Origin: Mortierella sp. BCC40632
Taxonomy: Eukaryota > Mortierellomycota > Mortierellomycetes > Mortierellales > Mortierellaceae
Length of the DNA: 64,000 bases
Direction of reading: 5' to 3'
NCBI GenBank assembly: GCA_011634665.1
Contig: WAEK01000001.1
Span: 3,160,001 to 3,224,000, forward strand
In this document: piece by piece, positions 23,766-35,065 of the stretch
Position numbering within the stretch: the first letter of the stretch is position 1
Layout of the letters: each line of letters begins with the position of its first letter
The notes under the pieces: generated by a model
The model's input: only the letters and a program-made list of their open reading frames with translations
What the model was told of the DNA's origin: nothing
The model's database searches: none
Position numbers and translations under genes: made by a program

Positions 23766-24947
23766 ATGGGGTCCGTATTTTCCGCTCCCATCTTCTTTAT
23801 CATGTTCAGAGAAACGACTGAGGCAGCTGTTATTGTCTCGGTCTTGCTCGCGTTCATCCGTCAGGTCATTGTCGATGACCAGGCACTCTACCGTCGCCTC
23901 AAGTGGCACGTCTGGATCGGTGTCATCATCGGCCTCATTATATCGCTCATTATCGGTGGTGCATTCATTGCAGTATGGTAAGGGCTTTTTTTTTAAAAAA
24001 AATCAAGATTTTCTGTTTAGCCCTGCATGGAGCGTTGTGTTTAACCAAGACTCCTTCCCCTTTTTATCTTTCATTGAATCCTAAATAGGAACACGGTGGC
24101 CAAGAACGTGTTCCAGGCACACGAAGAGTTGTGGGAAGGATCGTTTGCATTGATTGCCTCGGCTATGATTACGGTTATGGCCTTGGCCATGTTGAAGTCT
24201 CAAGACATGCAGGAGAAGTGGCGTACCAAGTTGGCTGGTTCTTTGGACAATATCGATGACAAGGGAGCCTCCACCAAGTCTCACAAGTACGCCCTCTTGA
24301 TCCTGCCTCTGATCACAGTCCTTCGTGAGGGTCTTGAGGCGATGATTTTTGTTGGTGGTGTAAGTGAAGAAATACTCTGCCACATGTCCAATAGGAGATG
24401 AGAAACCCTTTCAACCGTTATCAGATCCTTACCTCCAGTCTTTTCTTTTTACCAGGTTACTTTCGATGCAGAGCCAAAGTCCATTCCTCTTGCAGCAATC
24501 TGCGGTCTCTTGGCCGGTGCCTTGGTCGGTTTCATCATCTACCGCGGCGGTAACCAGTTGACCCTTCACCGCTTCTTTGTCTTCTCGACCTGCTTCCTCT
24601 TGCTCATTGCCGCCGGACTCTTCACCAAGGCAATCATGGCCTTTGAGATGGACAAGTGGGGCAAGATTGTCGGCGGTGATCCCGATGATGCCGGAAGCTT
24701 CGACCCTCGTGTCAACGTCTGGGCCTTGAACTGGGGCAACCCCAACGACCCCAATGAGGGTGGCTACCAATTCTTGAACGCTATCCTTGGCTGGAACAAC
24801 ATTGCTACGATTGGAACCATCACGGGCTACTGCCTCTACTGGGTTGCCATCATCGTCACCCTTGTGGTGATGAAGTGGAAGCGCAACCGTGCTGCTAAGA
24901 ACGCTGATGTGTCTGCTTACACCAGCGAGAAGACTACTGTTGCTTAA
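23766..24947 (+). CDS. FTR1: High-affinity iron permease (Ftr1 family)
   Basis: Transports Fe3+ across the plasma membrane after oxidation by Fet3. Exons 23766-23977, 24089-24359 and 24456-24947 give 324 aa, shorter than yeast Ftr1 (404) because of a short C-terminal tail. Two iron-binding REXXE motifs are present: FRETTEAAVIV (Arg15-Glu19) and LREGLEAMIF (about 150-154). The protein is hydrophobic, with about seven membrane segments (for example WIGVIIGLIISLIIGGAFIA and LYWVAIIVTLVVM). The start ATG directly precedes the first membrane helix, as in the family. It lies convergent to the NSUN gene 0.7 kb downstream. With FET3 it makes a complete reductive iron-uptake pair. Confidence 0.96.
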
Positions 24948-25595
24948 AAGAACAGGCTCTAAAAGGACAAGCGAGTTCGTTTTGAGTCTCTTCATCCTGC
25001 CCCCCCTCCCCATCACATAATCTGTAATCATTAGGCTCCCACCATTTTCCTCATCGACTTTCTGTTTCCTTGTTGTTTCACCCAAGACTCCAAGTCTTTG
25101 TGAAAACCCGAGATATGGAAGGTCGACTCTTCCCCCTCCCCCCACAAACACACACCCTTTTGCCGAATCTTCCTTGTGCGCGATATCGGCATGTATATTC
25201 TTTTTCCGTTCATAATTTATCATCATAGTCTCATTCCATCAGTCCCCCTACATTCTATTCGATGCGTTCCCCTTCCATCCATCCCTTTCTCTAGTGGAGA
25301 ACTTTTTTGTTCCTCGTAGTTATAGTGTATAATTATGAGCGAGCTCCTTCAAAAGTTCACAGTGATATCAATAAGAATGACCGAGCAAAATCACACCCAA
25401 AAACAGCGATCTTTTTTTTTTTTTTTTTTTTTTTTTTGTTAGACTGGTGATTTGTAAAATGTAGCCATGCTCTTCCTGCCAAAGGGTCCAAAGGGAAGAT
25501 TGGACGTTCCTAAAAAAAAAAAAATGACGACCTGTGTAACTTCCATTCTAACGCCTCTGAAGCGGGTCTCCAATCCATTTCTTTTCACTTTTCAT

Positions 25596-25631
<36 letters not shown>

Positions 25632-25651
25632 CTATTATCCCCCCCAATCAT
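24948..25651. other. Convergent 3' intergenic region
   Basis: 0.7 kb between the FTR1 stop and the NSUN stop. It holds T runs at about 25412-25437 and a T35 tract at 25597-25631 just outside the NSUN stop codon. No gene seen. Confidence 0.6.
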
Positions 25652-27774
25652 TTAAGAGATTTTTCGTATCCGTGCAAGAAAGAATCCACTGGTATTACTT
25701 GCTAATGGATCAAAACGAAGACACAACTCCGCCACATGCTCTTGAAACCTCTCTAACTCTGCTTCTTGTTCCGGCGTTCCCCGCCATCCTTCCTGAGATG
25801 TCGAGCTTTCGTGACTTGGATTAGTAGTGAAGACTTCTCGCAGTCCCAGTGCCTCGACAATGACTTCTCGACCAGGCCATTTACAGATGGCTTGAGTGAT
25901 CCCAAGCGCATTTCTGGGCAATGTCTCCAATACCGCACGGCCCCGCATCTTTGCCACAAACCAAGCGATAATGTCCTCATTCTGCGCTCTGGAGAGGGAA
26001 CAGGTCGAGTAAACAACAATACCACCCGGTTTTGTGAGTCGGAATCCATTCAAAAGGAGGTTCCTCTGGAGATCTCGAAGAGAGTCAAGGCGATCTCGTG
26101 ACATAAAGTTCTTGTGGAAATTATCCCATCCCCAAGTCTCGTATTTCAGAATATGAGCAATAGATCCATCATGCGTGCCTAATAGCATTCAAACAAATAA
26201 ACAAGTGGATTTCGAGTCAGTTACTTGAAATCAGTCAAGGTGGCACAAAAAAAAAAAAAAAAAAAAGAGGCCCAAGTGATTTAGTCCGCAAAAAGGAAAA
26301 TAATAATAATAACAAATGAACAGAGCTGGAAGGGTCAAATAAACGGCTAGCTTACATTCAGCATCGACAATGACCTTGTCGTACTTGAACTTTTCTTCAT
26401 TAAGCTGGGGATCATTCCTCAGGATCTTGGGCGCAAAGAACGGGGTCACTTTTTCTTGATTGAGCGATCGCTCAGACGTTGAATTCTCTTCATTCTTCTC
26501 TGTATTACATTCCAGTGATGTCGATGCCGTTGCTAGAGATAATAGGCCTTTGAGCAGCTCTGACGAATCTAGTTTTTGACGTTTGGATGGTGTTTCTCTG
26601 CCTGTTGCTTCCACAGGAGTTGCTCCTTCCGTTCCTACATGATGACCGGCACTTTCTAATGACACTGATTCCGTCAGAGGTAAGGCTTGTCCCTCTTCCA
26701 AAAGCTCGTGTTGCTTCTTGGGTTCTTTGTGGTGATATTCTTCAACCTGCTCATCCTTTTTCTCAGCCTCCAACGCCTGTTGACCAGCCTTGATCTTTGC
26801 TTGGATAATTTCAAGAGCAGTCGGTCTCAAGACTCCAAAGGTTGTTCCGTCCGCCTGGAAGAGCCGAGTTTGTTGTAAGAGTTGATGTCGTTTAAGTAGA
26901 CTCCTACAGGTCGCTAGCCGGTGGGCCGAGATATCAACACCTGTAACGGTTCCTGTAACATCCATCTGGAGTCGTTTGTTCTTTTTCTGTGAAGGGTCGG
27001 ATCTACCATGTCGAGGAGTTGACAATATACCTGCAATCATACAAAGCTTGGCGCCTTTTTTGTTTGTTTGTTTGCAACATAAATTTCCAAATGCGAGAGA
27101 AAGAGAGAAGAGGTGGTTAAAAGGAAGAAGGGGGAGTAGACATATCTCAAGTCCATGTGGTTGCCAGCTCTAGAGATAGAGAGGGTGTCTTTCTTCTTCT
27201 TCTCACCTGGTGCACAGCAAATGTCGAGGACATGTTCTCCAGGCTGAATATCCAATGCATACACAGCAATCCCTGAGCTTAGATCCATGCCAAAGATCCT
27301 GCCATCATTGTAGCTAGAAGGTGAAAAAATAAACCAGAGACTCAAGGCTGTGAGTGGCGCCATCTCTCTCTCTCTTTTAGAAGATCTCTTGTTTCATTTG
27401 CTGGTTGTTCAATAGACTCACGCTTGTGTATTCCGAAGTTTGACATGTCCGCTCAACTTGCAAAAGGCTTCCAACCCTGGTACAGGCTCCACTTTAGTTC
27501 CAAGCTCAAGCTCAAGCTCCTCTGGACTGATGGTGCGGTGGGGATCTGGGTTTAGACGAACATATCGTGGAAGATCTGTGACCGTATAGATGGCTGGATC
27601 AATATCGTTCTTGGCCAAGAAGGCCACAAAGTCGGAGGGAAGGTTTTCAAGAGAGAAAGTGGTCCTCGGGGTCGTTGAGTCTATATTTGATTCCAAAGCC
27701 GAGACAGGCTTTCCAGGGTTCTGTCCTGAAGATGTGGATTCGTCAAAGAAATAGTCATCGTCTTCCGAGTCCAT
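25652..27774 (-). CDS. NSUN-family RNA (cytosine-5)-methyltransferase
   Basis: Transfers methyl from SAM to C5 of cytosine in RNA. Exons 27422-27774, 27207-27313, 26356-27054 and 25652-26178 give 561 aa. The N-terminus is acidic (MDSEDDDYFFDE). SAM motif I is HVLDICCAPG near residue 146-154, and motif VI is VVYSTCSLSRAQNED with the catalytic Cys near 446. Motif IV reads VDAECTHDGS, with Glu where most NSUN enzymes have Pro before Cys. A charged insertion of about 130 residues splits the Rossmann core (after VTGVDISAHRL). The frame is also open upstream to an ATG at 27861, adding an Arg/Ser-rich MLHVITRRRSQISCSRSRLS leader that could be a mitochondrial presequence; I list the shorter start. 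The target RNA is unknown. Confidence 0.85.
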
Positions 27775-28014
27775 GGTTGATCTGTGTGGCACCGATGAGA
27801 ATGAAAGTCTTGATCTCGAACAAGAGATTTGTGATCTTCGCCTGGTTATCACGTGCAGCACGTCTGTTCTGAAAAATCAAAGGATATGAAAAAAAAAAGT
27901 CTTCTCTTCTATCAACGATCTCGTTAGTTGGTTAGATATCCATACGCACCACGGATATCATGAGAACCAAAAGGCATATTACATTCTATCAACGCTATCA
28001 TAAGAAAGATTGAG

Positions 28015-28022
28015 TATAAAAG
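28015..28022 (+). promoter_or_regulatory. TATA box of the secreted-protein gene
   Basis: TATAAAAG about 200 bp before the ATG at 28221, in the 446 bp divergent promoter shared with the NSUN gene. Confidence 0.6.
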
Positions 28023-28220
28023 GCTGTTGTTATCCTCGTCGCCTTTGCTCGCTCTTCCCAAGGAGTCTCACCTCTGTCTTCAGGAACATCACTTTCTAAA
28101 GTCGTTTTCTATATTCTGTTGGACATACCAATCCTTTTCGTGCAGACGTTACCAAAAAGTTTGGAAGCAGAAAGAAAGATTAGTATCCTCCTCGAGTACA
28201 CTTCCTTTGGTCAAGTTACT

Positions 28221-29186
28221 ATGAAGAGCCCTAGTGCTCTACCGGCAGCCTTGTTGGTAGTCTCGCTCTGCTGGGCAGCCCCGGTCTCGCTCCCAAACCC
28301 GTCTCCAGCACAAAGCCTAAACAGTCAAGACCCGTCTCTAGCACTAGCCTCAGATCATCTTCCTTCAATCACGACTTCGACAAGCACGCCAGTACCGTCA
28401 GTCGATCTCGAAAGTATTATCTCTATCTTGCCTGAGACAGAGATTTACCCACTCTATACCTACCAGCCCATTGCCAACCTGTTCACTCCCAGGATTCAAG
28501 ACTTTACAGCCTTTGGAATCATCTATGGAGTGGGCACTGAGATTGGGACGGAGCTCGGAATCAACATTGTTGACCCAGCCCTACAAAGTTCCATTCCACC
28601 TCTCGGGCTTGATCTCGCGTCGACTGCTGTGGATCTAATTAGTCAAACCAACCGTCCCTTGACCCCAGTCTCCACCGCGGCGCTTGTGAAGCGGCAATTA
28701 AATCCTTTAGCAGCAAGTGCTATCGGCCAAGTTGTGGGGCCCGCCAGTCCTGCTACTAGCATCGCTGCTGCTATTGGCCCATCCCCGCTCAATGGTTTGG
28801 CTGGATTCAGTCCCCTTGGGAGATTTGGCAATGGGCCTCTTGGTAGCACCTTTCTTCCTAGTAGCCCAGGAGGTTCTCTAAGCCCATTAGCCATTTCAGG
28901 CTCAAACCCTTTGAGTCTTCCTCCTCCTCCACCTACTGGGATCGTCACGGACACTCTCATCCAGCCTCTGATTACGATCATACCACATGCTATCGAACCA
29001 GTTCCGGTACCCGTGAGTGCTCCATATTCTGTTCCCGTACCATTCAGCGTGGGAGTTCCGTTTTCAGTTGGACGAGAGGGATGGGAAGGGTCAGGTTCTA
29101 GATTCGATGGTGGTCTCTGGGGTCCAGGATGGGGCCATTCGGAGACTCATCCATGGGAGGACTGGAAAGATTGGGACTTTTGGTAA
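28221..29186 (+). CDS. Secreted protein of unknown function, Kex2-type site
   Basis: Single-exon frame of 321 codons. Translation starting at 28221 begins MKSPSALPAALLVVSLCWAA, a clear signal peptide; the frame is open 34 codons further upstream but the TATA box at 28015 and the signal peptide favour this start. The mature part has no cysteine. A dibasic Lys157-Arg158 in AALVKRQLNP could be cut by a Kex2-like protease. Past it the chain is Gly/Pro/Ser/Ala-rich, with a VPVPVSAPYSVPVPFSVGVP repeat and a Trp-rich tail (HPWEDWKDWDFW) at the stop. I recognise no family. It could be a wall-associated or effector-like secreted protein, or a processed precursor; that is inference. Confidence 0.7.
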   Translation: MKSPSALPAALLVVSLCWAAPVSLPNPSPAQSLNSQDPSLALASDHLPSITTSTSTPVPSVDLESIISILPETEIYPLYTYQPIANLFTPRIQDFTAFGIIYGVGTEIGTELGINIVDPALQSSIPPLGLDLASTAVDLISQTNRPLTPVSTAALVKRQLNPLAASAIGQVVGPASPATSIAAAIGPSPLNGLAGFSPLGRFGNGPLGSTFLPSSPGGSLSPLAISGSNPLSLPPPPPTGIVTDTLIQPLITIIPHAIEPVPVPVSAPYSVPVPFSVGVPFSVGREGWEGSGSRFDGGLWGPGWGHSETHPWEDWKDWDFW

Positions 29187-29453
29187 ACTCTTTGACTAAG
29201 TATCATAATGACAGTCAATTGGCTAGAGTGGCTCCCGGGCCCTCTGGTCTTTTTTCCTTTCAGAGTAGTAATCCGTAATCCAGAGGCACTCCCAATAGGG
29301 ATAATTCGCAAATTCTGGCTGTTCAGTCCTTTTGTTGTTTCCAACTTCATCTTGATGCAATATTCTTGTTAATGAAAGAAATAAATAGGTCTAAACTGCC
29401 AAACAGACTGACGTGTCTATAATAATATATATATAATCCCCTAGTGGATTGCG

Positions 29454-32400
29454 CTACTCCATTACAATGCTGTGTGTTGCCAGTGGTGAGCGTCCCCGGA
29501 ACCCCTTTTCCAGTAAATCCAAGGGAAGAGATAGACGTTTCATGGATTTTTGATCCGCGGCTGTTGTTGTCAAGCCCGTGGTCTGTTGTAGGTCGAGTCG
29601 TTTTCCAAGATCAAGGTCCGCAACACTATCGCTATCACAGCTCTCAACAACACTGTCAGTGCCGTCATCGATCGAGCTCACTTCATCGCTTACTCGATCG
29701 CCGCCCACATCTGTATCTCCAATAACGCTGCTACTGGCCGTGGTCGTACCTGCACTGCTGCTACTACTACTACTAAGGAGACTGCTATCATCCTTTCCGT
29801 TCTGTGCCTCCAATGCTGCAGTGATGGAGTGAAGTGAAGGGGTATCTGACATGGTTGGGGTTGCGATAAAGTGTAACTTTGAGTCCAGCCGATGCGACTT
29901 TTCCAAAGTCCAGCGCTGTAGCCAACGAGGGATGCTGTTGAACATAACCACACGACCATCTTCTTCCACTTGTGCCTAACAACCATGCAGAGGAGGTAAA
30001 AAAAAAAAAAAAAGTGGCGATAAGTGAGCCGAGTCTTGAGCATTCCATGAGGTACAAAATAAGCTGCATAGCTGGTGGTACGGAGCATGAAAGTAAAAAA
30101 AGACGGTACCTGGTCATTGAAGAGTCTCGAGAACTGGCTGCTTCCTTCAATGGCTATCCGGGCGGCGGGGTATCGACGTTCAAAGTACGTTTGGAACATG
30201 TCGCCAAGATCGTCCATGGTTGGGCTGGGTGGCATATCGTGGAGTAGGTTGACTATACATGCGGCATCAAACATTGCATTCACCACACCTAAAACAGACC
30301 AGAGGAGAGAATGTGATTAGGGGTCCTCTTCTACACCCAGGTGTGACAAATACAAACTAGTTCATCGATTGGAGTATCGTACCTTGTCTGTATTCCCGAG
30401 GGTCGAAACAGTTCAGCAACCCATTGCGTAAGAGAGAGGAAAGAAGGGTGTATGTTTAGATAATGTAAAAGAGAAACCAGGCAAATGCTCACGAATGATA
30501 AAAAAAAACGGGGCCTCAGGATGAGGGAGTAGGGGGTGAGGAGCCATCTTTCCGGGGTCCCACGTCTCCCCATCCCCCCCTACTGCAAGGGCAATCTACG
30601 TACCCTCCGAAAGGAACACTCTATTAGATGAGAAAAAAAAATAAAGTCAATTGCAAACGCAGGTGTGAGCTGACTTTTTTTTTTCTTGTTTTCTCGATGG
30701 GCCCATGGAGGTGGCCAACCCCTTTGCGCCAATGTGCATTAGCCATATTTCCAAGTTTTTATGTGTCTTACCTTGTGACAGGCTGTGGATTGAGGGAAAG
30801 TGAAAAGAGTTCAAGACATTCACCATCAGAGCGTTAAATAAGAGGAGCATATCGGTTAGCTCAAAGGGCCACTCTGAGTAAAAAAGATCCGACAGAGGAC
30901 CAGTACCAATGTGCCCACAGGCTGCAAGAGGGAGAGGAGGAGGTGGAGAGGGGGGGAGACCAAATAGAGAGCACAATCTCTTTTCTGGATGTTTTTTTTA
31001 CCATCGCCGATGAGGACAGTTCGTCCTCCATACCAAGTCTTGAATCCTCGTTCTTCGAACATGACTCGAGAAATCAAATGTCTTGGGGTTTTGTCGACAA
31101 GATCCCCATAAGTGCCCTTGCCAAAGGGATTCCGCTTGTGTCGCATCTGTGCACAGATCGCGTCGATCGACTCACTCTCAGCCTCAGCCCAATCTGGAAA
31201 CCGAGAAACTCGTCCCCATCCACCACTGCTTCCACCAAAGAATTCTTCGCCTTCGTCTTCGGGTTTGGGTGGCGTGTACGAGGTTGAGGCCTCTTCTTGA
31301 CTCTCACTCCAGTTAGCGGCTCCGGTCAGGATTTCACTCCGTCCACCAATGGACCATGCTATCCTGTTTTCCGACAATGGTACCATCCACATCTGTCAGA
31401 CATTCGAGCAAAAAAAGGGACACAAACAAATCGAAGAGAAATGAAAATAGACCAAGGTGAGTGGGCTTGTACACAACAATGACAACAACAGTGGTCGCAG
31501 CAGCAGCAACAACAACAACAACAACCCAAATCTGGCTATGCCACCTCGGTAGCAAAGGGAGGAAAAGGGGGCAAAGAAAAAAAGACATTGTTCATGGAGC
31601 TTCTTCCCGATTTTTTTTCAATGACCGAAAGGAGAACAAGAAAGAAGAAGGGCGTCATGATTTCTTTTTTTTTTTTGTTTTTTGTTCTTACCGTGTAAGG
31701 TCGTTCCCGTCCTCCGAGAACGATCCGGAACTGACAAACATCTTCCTTGAGGAGGGGATATTCGGTCGGGTTCAAGGGCTGGGTGACTCCGACAACAACA
31801 ACCTGGTCCAGTTTGATCGGGCTAAAGTCCTGCCGAGGCAGGTTGCCATGAGATCTCAGGTCCTTGTAAAGCGACTGTCGAACTCCACTGTAGGCTCCAT
31901 CGGCACCAACAAGGATGTCTCCATGATAAATAGTCCTGTCTGCACAATGGACCGAGACGCCAAAGTCATCCTGCGAGGTGGCAATGATCCGCTTTCCTGT
32001 CAAAATCTTTTCTGGAGGAACATGTGAGAGCAGGATATCGTGAAGGTCGGGTCTTGCTAGTACCATCCCATAGTACGAATAGCTGTCAAATGGAGATGAA
32101 AACGAGGGGGAGGGGAGCCCCATTGCCCGGTTAGTATAATTTGTTCAACTGTTGTGCATCACTTTGTCGGATAGCGTGGCTCCGCTTCTTGTTGCCTCTG
32201 GCTCGAAATATTACTCGTATTGTCCGTAGGCAAAGTCGACCGAGCCCAGATCCGAGCCGTCTTCGCGCTTGATGGAAAATTGGCTCATGGGCTTGCTCAG
32301 ACGTTCAATGTCTTCCCAGAGACCCAGTTGCTTCAACAGTGGGATGACAGAGGCATGAAGAGAGATGGCACTTCCGATCGGGTTGGTGAAGTTCGAGCGT

Positions 32401-32549
32401 TCAAGGACAAGGTAGTCGACCCGCTTGTCTTCAGGAAGATGCTCAAGCATGATGGCCATGCCAAGCCCACCGATGCCGCCTCCTGCAATCAGAATCTTTG
32501 TCCGCGACGCTGTTGGAGCGGCGCCTTCCCTGGCCTGCTTGAACGACAT
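29454..32549 (-). CDS. FAD-dependent monooxygenase, paralogue 1, with microexons
   Basis: Group A (PHBH-like) flavoprotein hydroxylase; substrate unknown. Exons 32215-32549, 31692-32082, 31002-31392, 30772-30782, 30604-30620, 30383-30387, 30110-30288 and 29454-29975 give 616 aa. Motifs: FAD GxGxxG (ILIAGGGIGGLGM, residues 23-28), DG motif (ILVGADGAYSGVRQ) and the second FAD motif VLIGDACHKSVPFGGQG (about 368-384). That last motif exists only if three microexons of 11, 17 and 5 nt are spliced in; each has AG before and GT after, and the phases close. Reading through instead gives an unrelated sequence. The C-terminal ~170 residues are Ser/Thr-rich and poorly conserved. Paralogue 2 lies 15 kb away on the same strand. 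Family is secure; the microexon model is strongly supported by frame and motif. Confidence 0.88.
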
Positions 32550-33860
32550 GCTATTGCTGGGCTCGTTGGTATGTTAGTGTGGCCAAGCAACGGGATGGGA
32601 AAGAAGGAAGAGTAGGTGAAGGCCAAAGAGGCAGGACGAATAAAAGTCGGGTGGAGTGATGATGAAGGTCAGAGTTTGGAACAGAGATGCCAACACGGTA
32701 GATACAGGGGTAAGTTGGGCAAGGAAAGGCACAGTGATAGATGGGCGGAGAGCATGCAGTTGAGGCGAGAATGCGAGAGAGCAGGAAGGTGACGAGGGGG
32801 AGGCGGAGAGGCGGGCAAGAGGAGCGAGAGTGAGGGAGCTTGTGAGAGAGCAGAAACCGAGAGATGGACTGAAGGAAGGGGGGCGAAGGATGGGGTGGCA
32901 CGAGAGGATGTTCGCGGGGAAGGAAAGATATAGAAGAGGAGGAGGAAAAGGAGGAGAGGAATAGACGAGAAGGCGAGGGGGAAAGAGAGAGAAAGAGAAA
33001 GAGAAAGAAAGAGAGAGGGAGAGGAACAGAGCAAACACAAAGGACGAGGGCAAGAAGAGAGAGAGAGAGAGAGTGGCCTGAAAGACAAGATGGGCGAGAG
33101 TGACGGTGAAAAAAAAATAGAGACGAAAATAAAGGCGAAAAGACCTGAGAGCTTGTCACCTCGTCGTCGGACAAGCTGAAACACTGCAGCGCTCTTTCTC
33201 TTCGCTTCCTCTCCCTCTTCTGTGCACTCTCACCTGGACGTGGCTGCTGTTGCCGTCGCGCCCCATTGCTTTTCTCTTCCCCTACCTGTGTGGTAACGCT
33301 AGTGACCGTCGTCTGCGCAAAGCGCCTCTCACGGGAACTCTCTCACGCTGAGTCTGTTGAATGGATCGGCTTGACTATAGATCACAACCACAACATGCTC
33401 ATGCCCCCTGGCGTCACCGTACGTTTTCCCACCTTCCGCGCCCATCCGTCCCATGGACCAGTTTGGTTGTGGCCGAAGACGCCGCCCTGCCCTGCAGGGG
33501 TGATTCATTTTTATTGCCGGGATCTTCCCGAGATCCGGTGTGTGTTTGTTATATGTATGTGTATAAATGTGTGTTTTTGCTGTCGTTGACTGTTGACTAG
33601 AGAGGTAGAGTTTGTACGAAAGGCTTTCGGCCCAGAAACACTTGCCGGAACTACCAGGCTTTTGCTCCGCTCTTTTTCTTTTCGTCTGTCTGTCATTAAC
33701 TTGCTTGCTTGTTTGTCCTCTTTTGGTTGCAAATGTAGCCCAGAGAACATATCTTCATACCCTTATCGAACCATCTCTGTCCTTTCGTCTCCGTCCAACC
33801 GCCTCCAGCTTCTTCTATTACCCAACACCAAATCTCTGATTTTTTTTTGGGTTCAAGCTC
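32550..33860. other. Upstream region of FAD monooxygenase 1
   Basis: On the minus strand this is extremely C/T-rich (forward GA-rich from 32750 to 33120, including a (GA)n tract at about 33057-33073). Long open frames here are Ser/Leu/Pro low-complexity products of that bias. From 33200 to 33860 no gene is seen. Confidence 0.55.
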
Positions 33861-34884
33861 TTACTCCAAATCGACGATCTGGCGCTTGAGCTTCTGAGGA
33901 GGGACCGTGACCGTGATAGGCTTTCGGGCCTTGAAGTGCTTCTCACCCCAGTCACCGTTCGAGACAGCCTTCTCTGGGATGAAGGGGCTGCCGGGTCCGT
34001 AGTTGGCAAAGAGTGGGGCCACACCTGAGATAGAGCCACCGTTGGTACCCTGGATGACAACATCAGCGCAGCTCGAGTACAGTTCTCGGTTGCCCTCGTT
34101 GTTGTTCCAGATCCAGTTCAGGATCACGCTGTTGCCAGTGGGAGCATTGGCAGGAATCTTGACAGGGATCGTGAAGGTGCTGCCAGCAGGAGCGTTAGCA
34201 AGACAGTTCTGGAAGTGATCTTGAATGACCTATTGTTGTTGGGTTTGATGGGACAATACCATGGTTGTCAGTGGAGGAGAAAAGGAGTCATAAGGGGAAA
34301 TAGAAAATACCGAAGTGCGCAGACACTTACCACCCAGGTTGAGCCGTTGTCATAAGACAAAGCCCATTGGCAGCTATCAAACAGGATCGACATAGAATTA
34401 ACCTTAATGAACCTTACGCCACGCGAAGTAAAAAAAAAAAAAACCTGGATCGAGCCTGGTGCCTGAACTTTCCCTTCCTCTCAACCCTCATCATCCTGAT
34501 ACATACCTTCCACCACGGTGGTTAACATCAACCTCCATCTTGGTTTGGACAGTCTCTCCGGCCCTAAACACTGGTCGGACGCCGGCGAAGGACGACGACC
34601 ACTTGCAGATAGGGTTCGAGATGGAGTTCTATTGTTTCAAGTTGAGAGTTAGGATCTCCTGCTGCTGCTGCCTTTTTTAAAAAAAAAAAAATAGCGAAAC
34701 CTACGTGGGTACCGAGAGGAGAGTTGGAATCGTAGTCAACCAAGTGCCACTCGTTGTCCTTGGGTCTGGGGCACTCAGAGAAAGCTGCGCGGCGTGGGCA
34801 TGGGTATCGGAAACTAATGTGGGCTTCAGACAGAACAGCCAAAGCGGAAAAGGCCACGGCAGCCGCAGAGATGATCAACTTCAT
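33861..34884 (-). CDS. Secreted AA11-like lytic polysaccharide monooxygenase
   Basis: Copper enzyme that oxidatively cleaves a polysaccharide, chitin in characterised AA11 members. Exons 34705-34884, 34507-34628, 34331-34373 and 33861-34229 give 237 aa. After the signal peptide MKLIISAAAVAFSALAVLSEA the mature chain begins with His22 (HISFRYPCPRRAAF), the N-terminal ligand of the histidine brace. A second His lies in VNHRGGRSCQWALSYDNGST, the (H)xGGxSCQ-x-SYD pattern of AA11. The C-terminal core ends LNWIWNNNEGNRELYSSCAD, the W-x-W-x-N-x-x-GNRE-x-Y-x-x-CA signature with the axial Tyr. Even cysteines suggest disulfides. There is no C-terminal binding module. Family assignment is from these signatures; substrate is not shown by sequence. 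Confidence 0.85.
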
Positions 34885-35057
34885 TTTTTTTTTCGGAAAA
34901 GGAGGTGAGAAGAGCAATTGCTGGGTCTGATAGGACTGAGAGTCTACTAGGAAAAATAGAGCGTGGACCGCTTGATGGTTGCAGAGAGGAGATGGTTGAG
35001 TTCTGAGAACAGAAAAGGATGCAGTTCAAACGGTAAAGAGAGGCAGACATCCTATCG

Positions 35058-35065
35058 TTTTTATA
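35058..35065 (-). promoter_or_regulatory. TATA box of the LPMO gene
   Basis: TATAAAAA on the minus strand about 175 bp upstream of the LPMO start codon. Confidence 0.6.

Noticed and set aside
22843..24084. 413-codon plus-strand frame overlapping FTR1
   Set aside because: It crosses the FTR1 first exon and intron in another frame and is low-complexity upstream; a shadow.
26981..27030. Extra intron in the NSUN gene between MIAG and KKNKRLQ
   Set aside because: The acceptor at 26987 is attractive but the phase does not match a donor at 27030; reading through keeps the frame.
30784..30912. Larger exon in FAD monooxygenase 1 starting at the AG near 30912
   Set aside because: It has valid splice borders and an open frame, but inserts unrelated residues into the flavin motif; the 11-nt microexon ending at the same donor restores ACHK exactly.
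32551..33184. Long minus-strand frames rich in Ser, Leu and Pro
   Set aside because: They are translations of a C/T-rich strand in three frames at once; no domain, consistent with a leader region.
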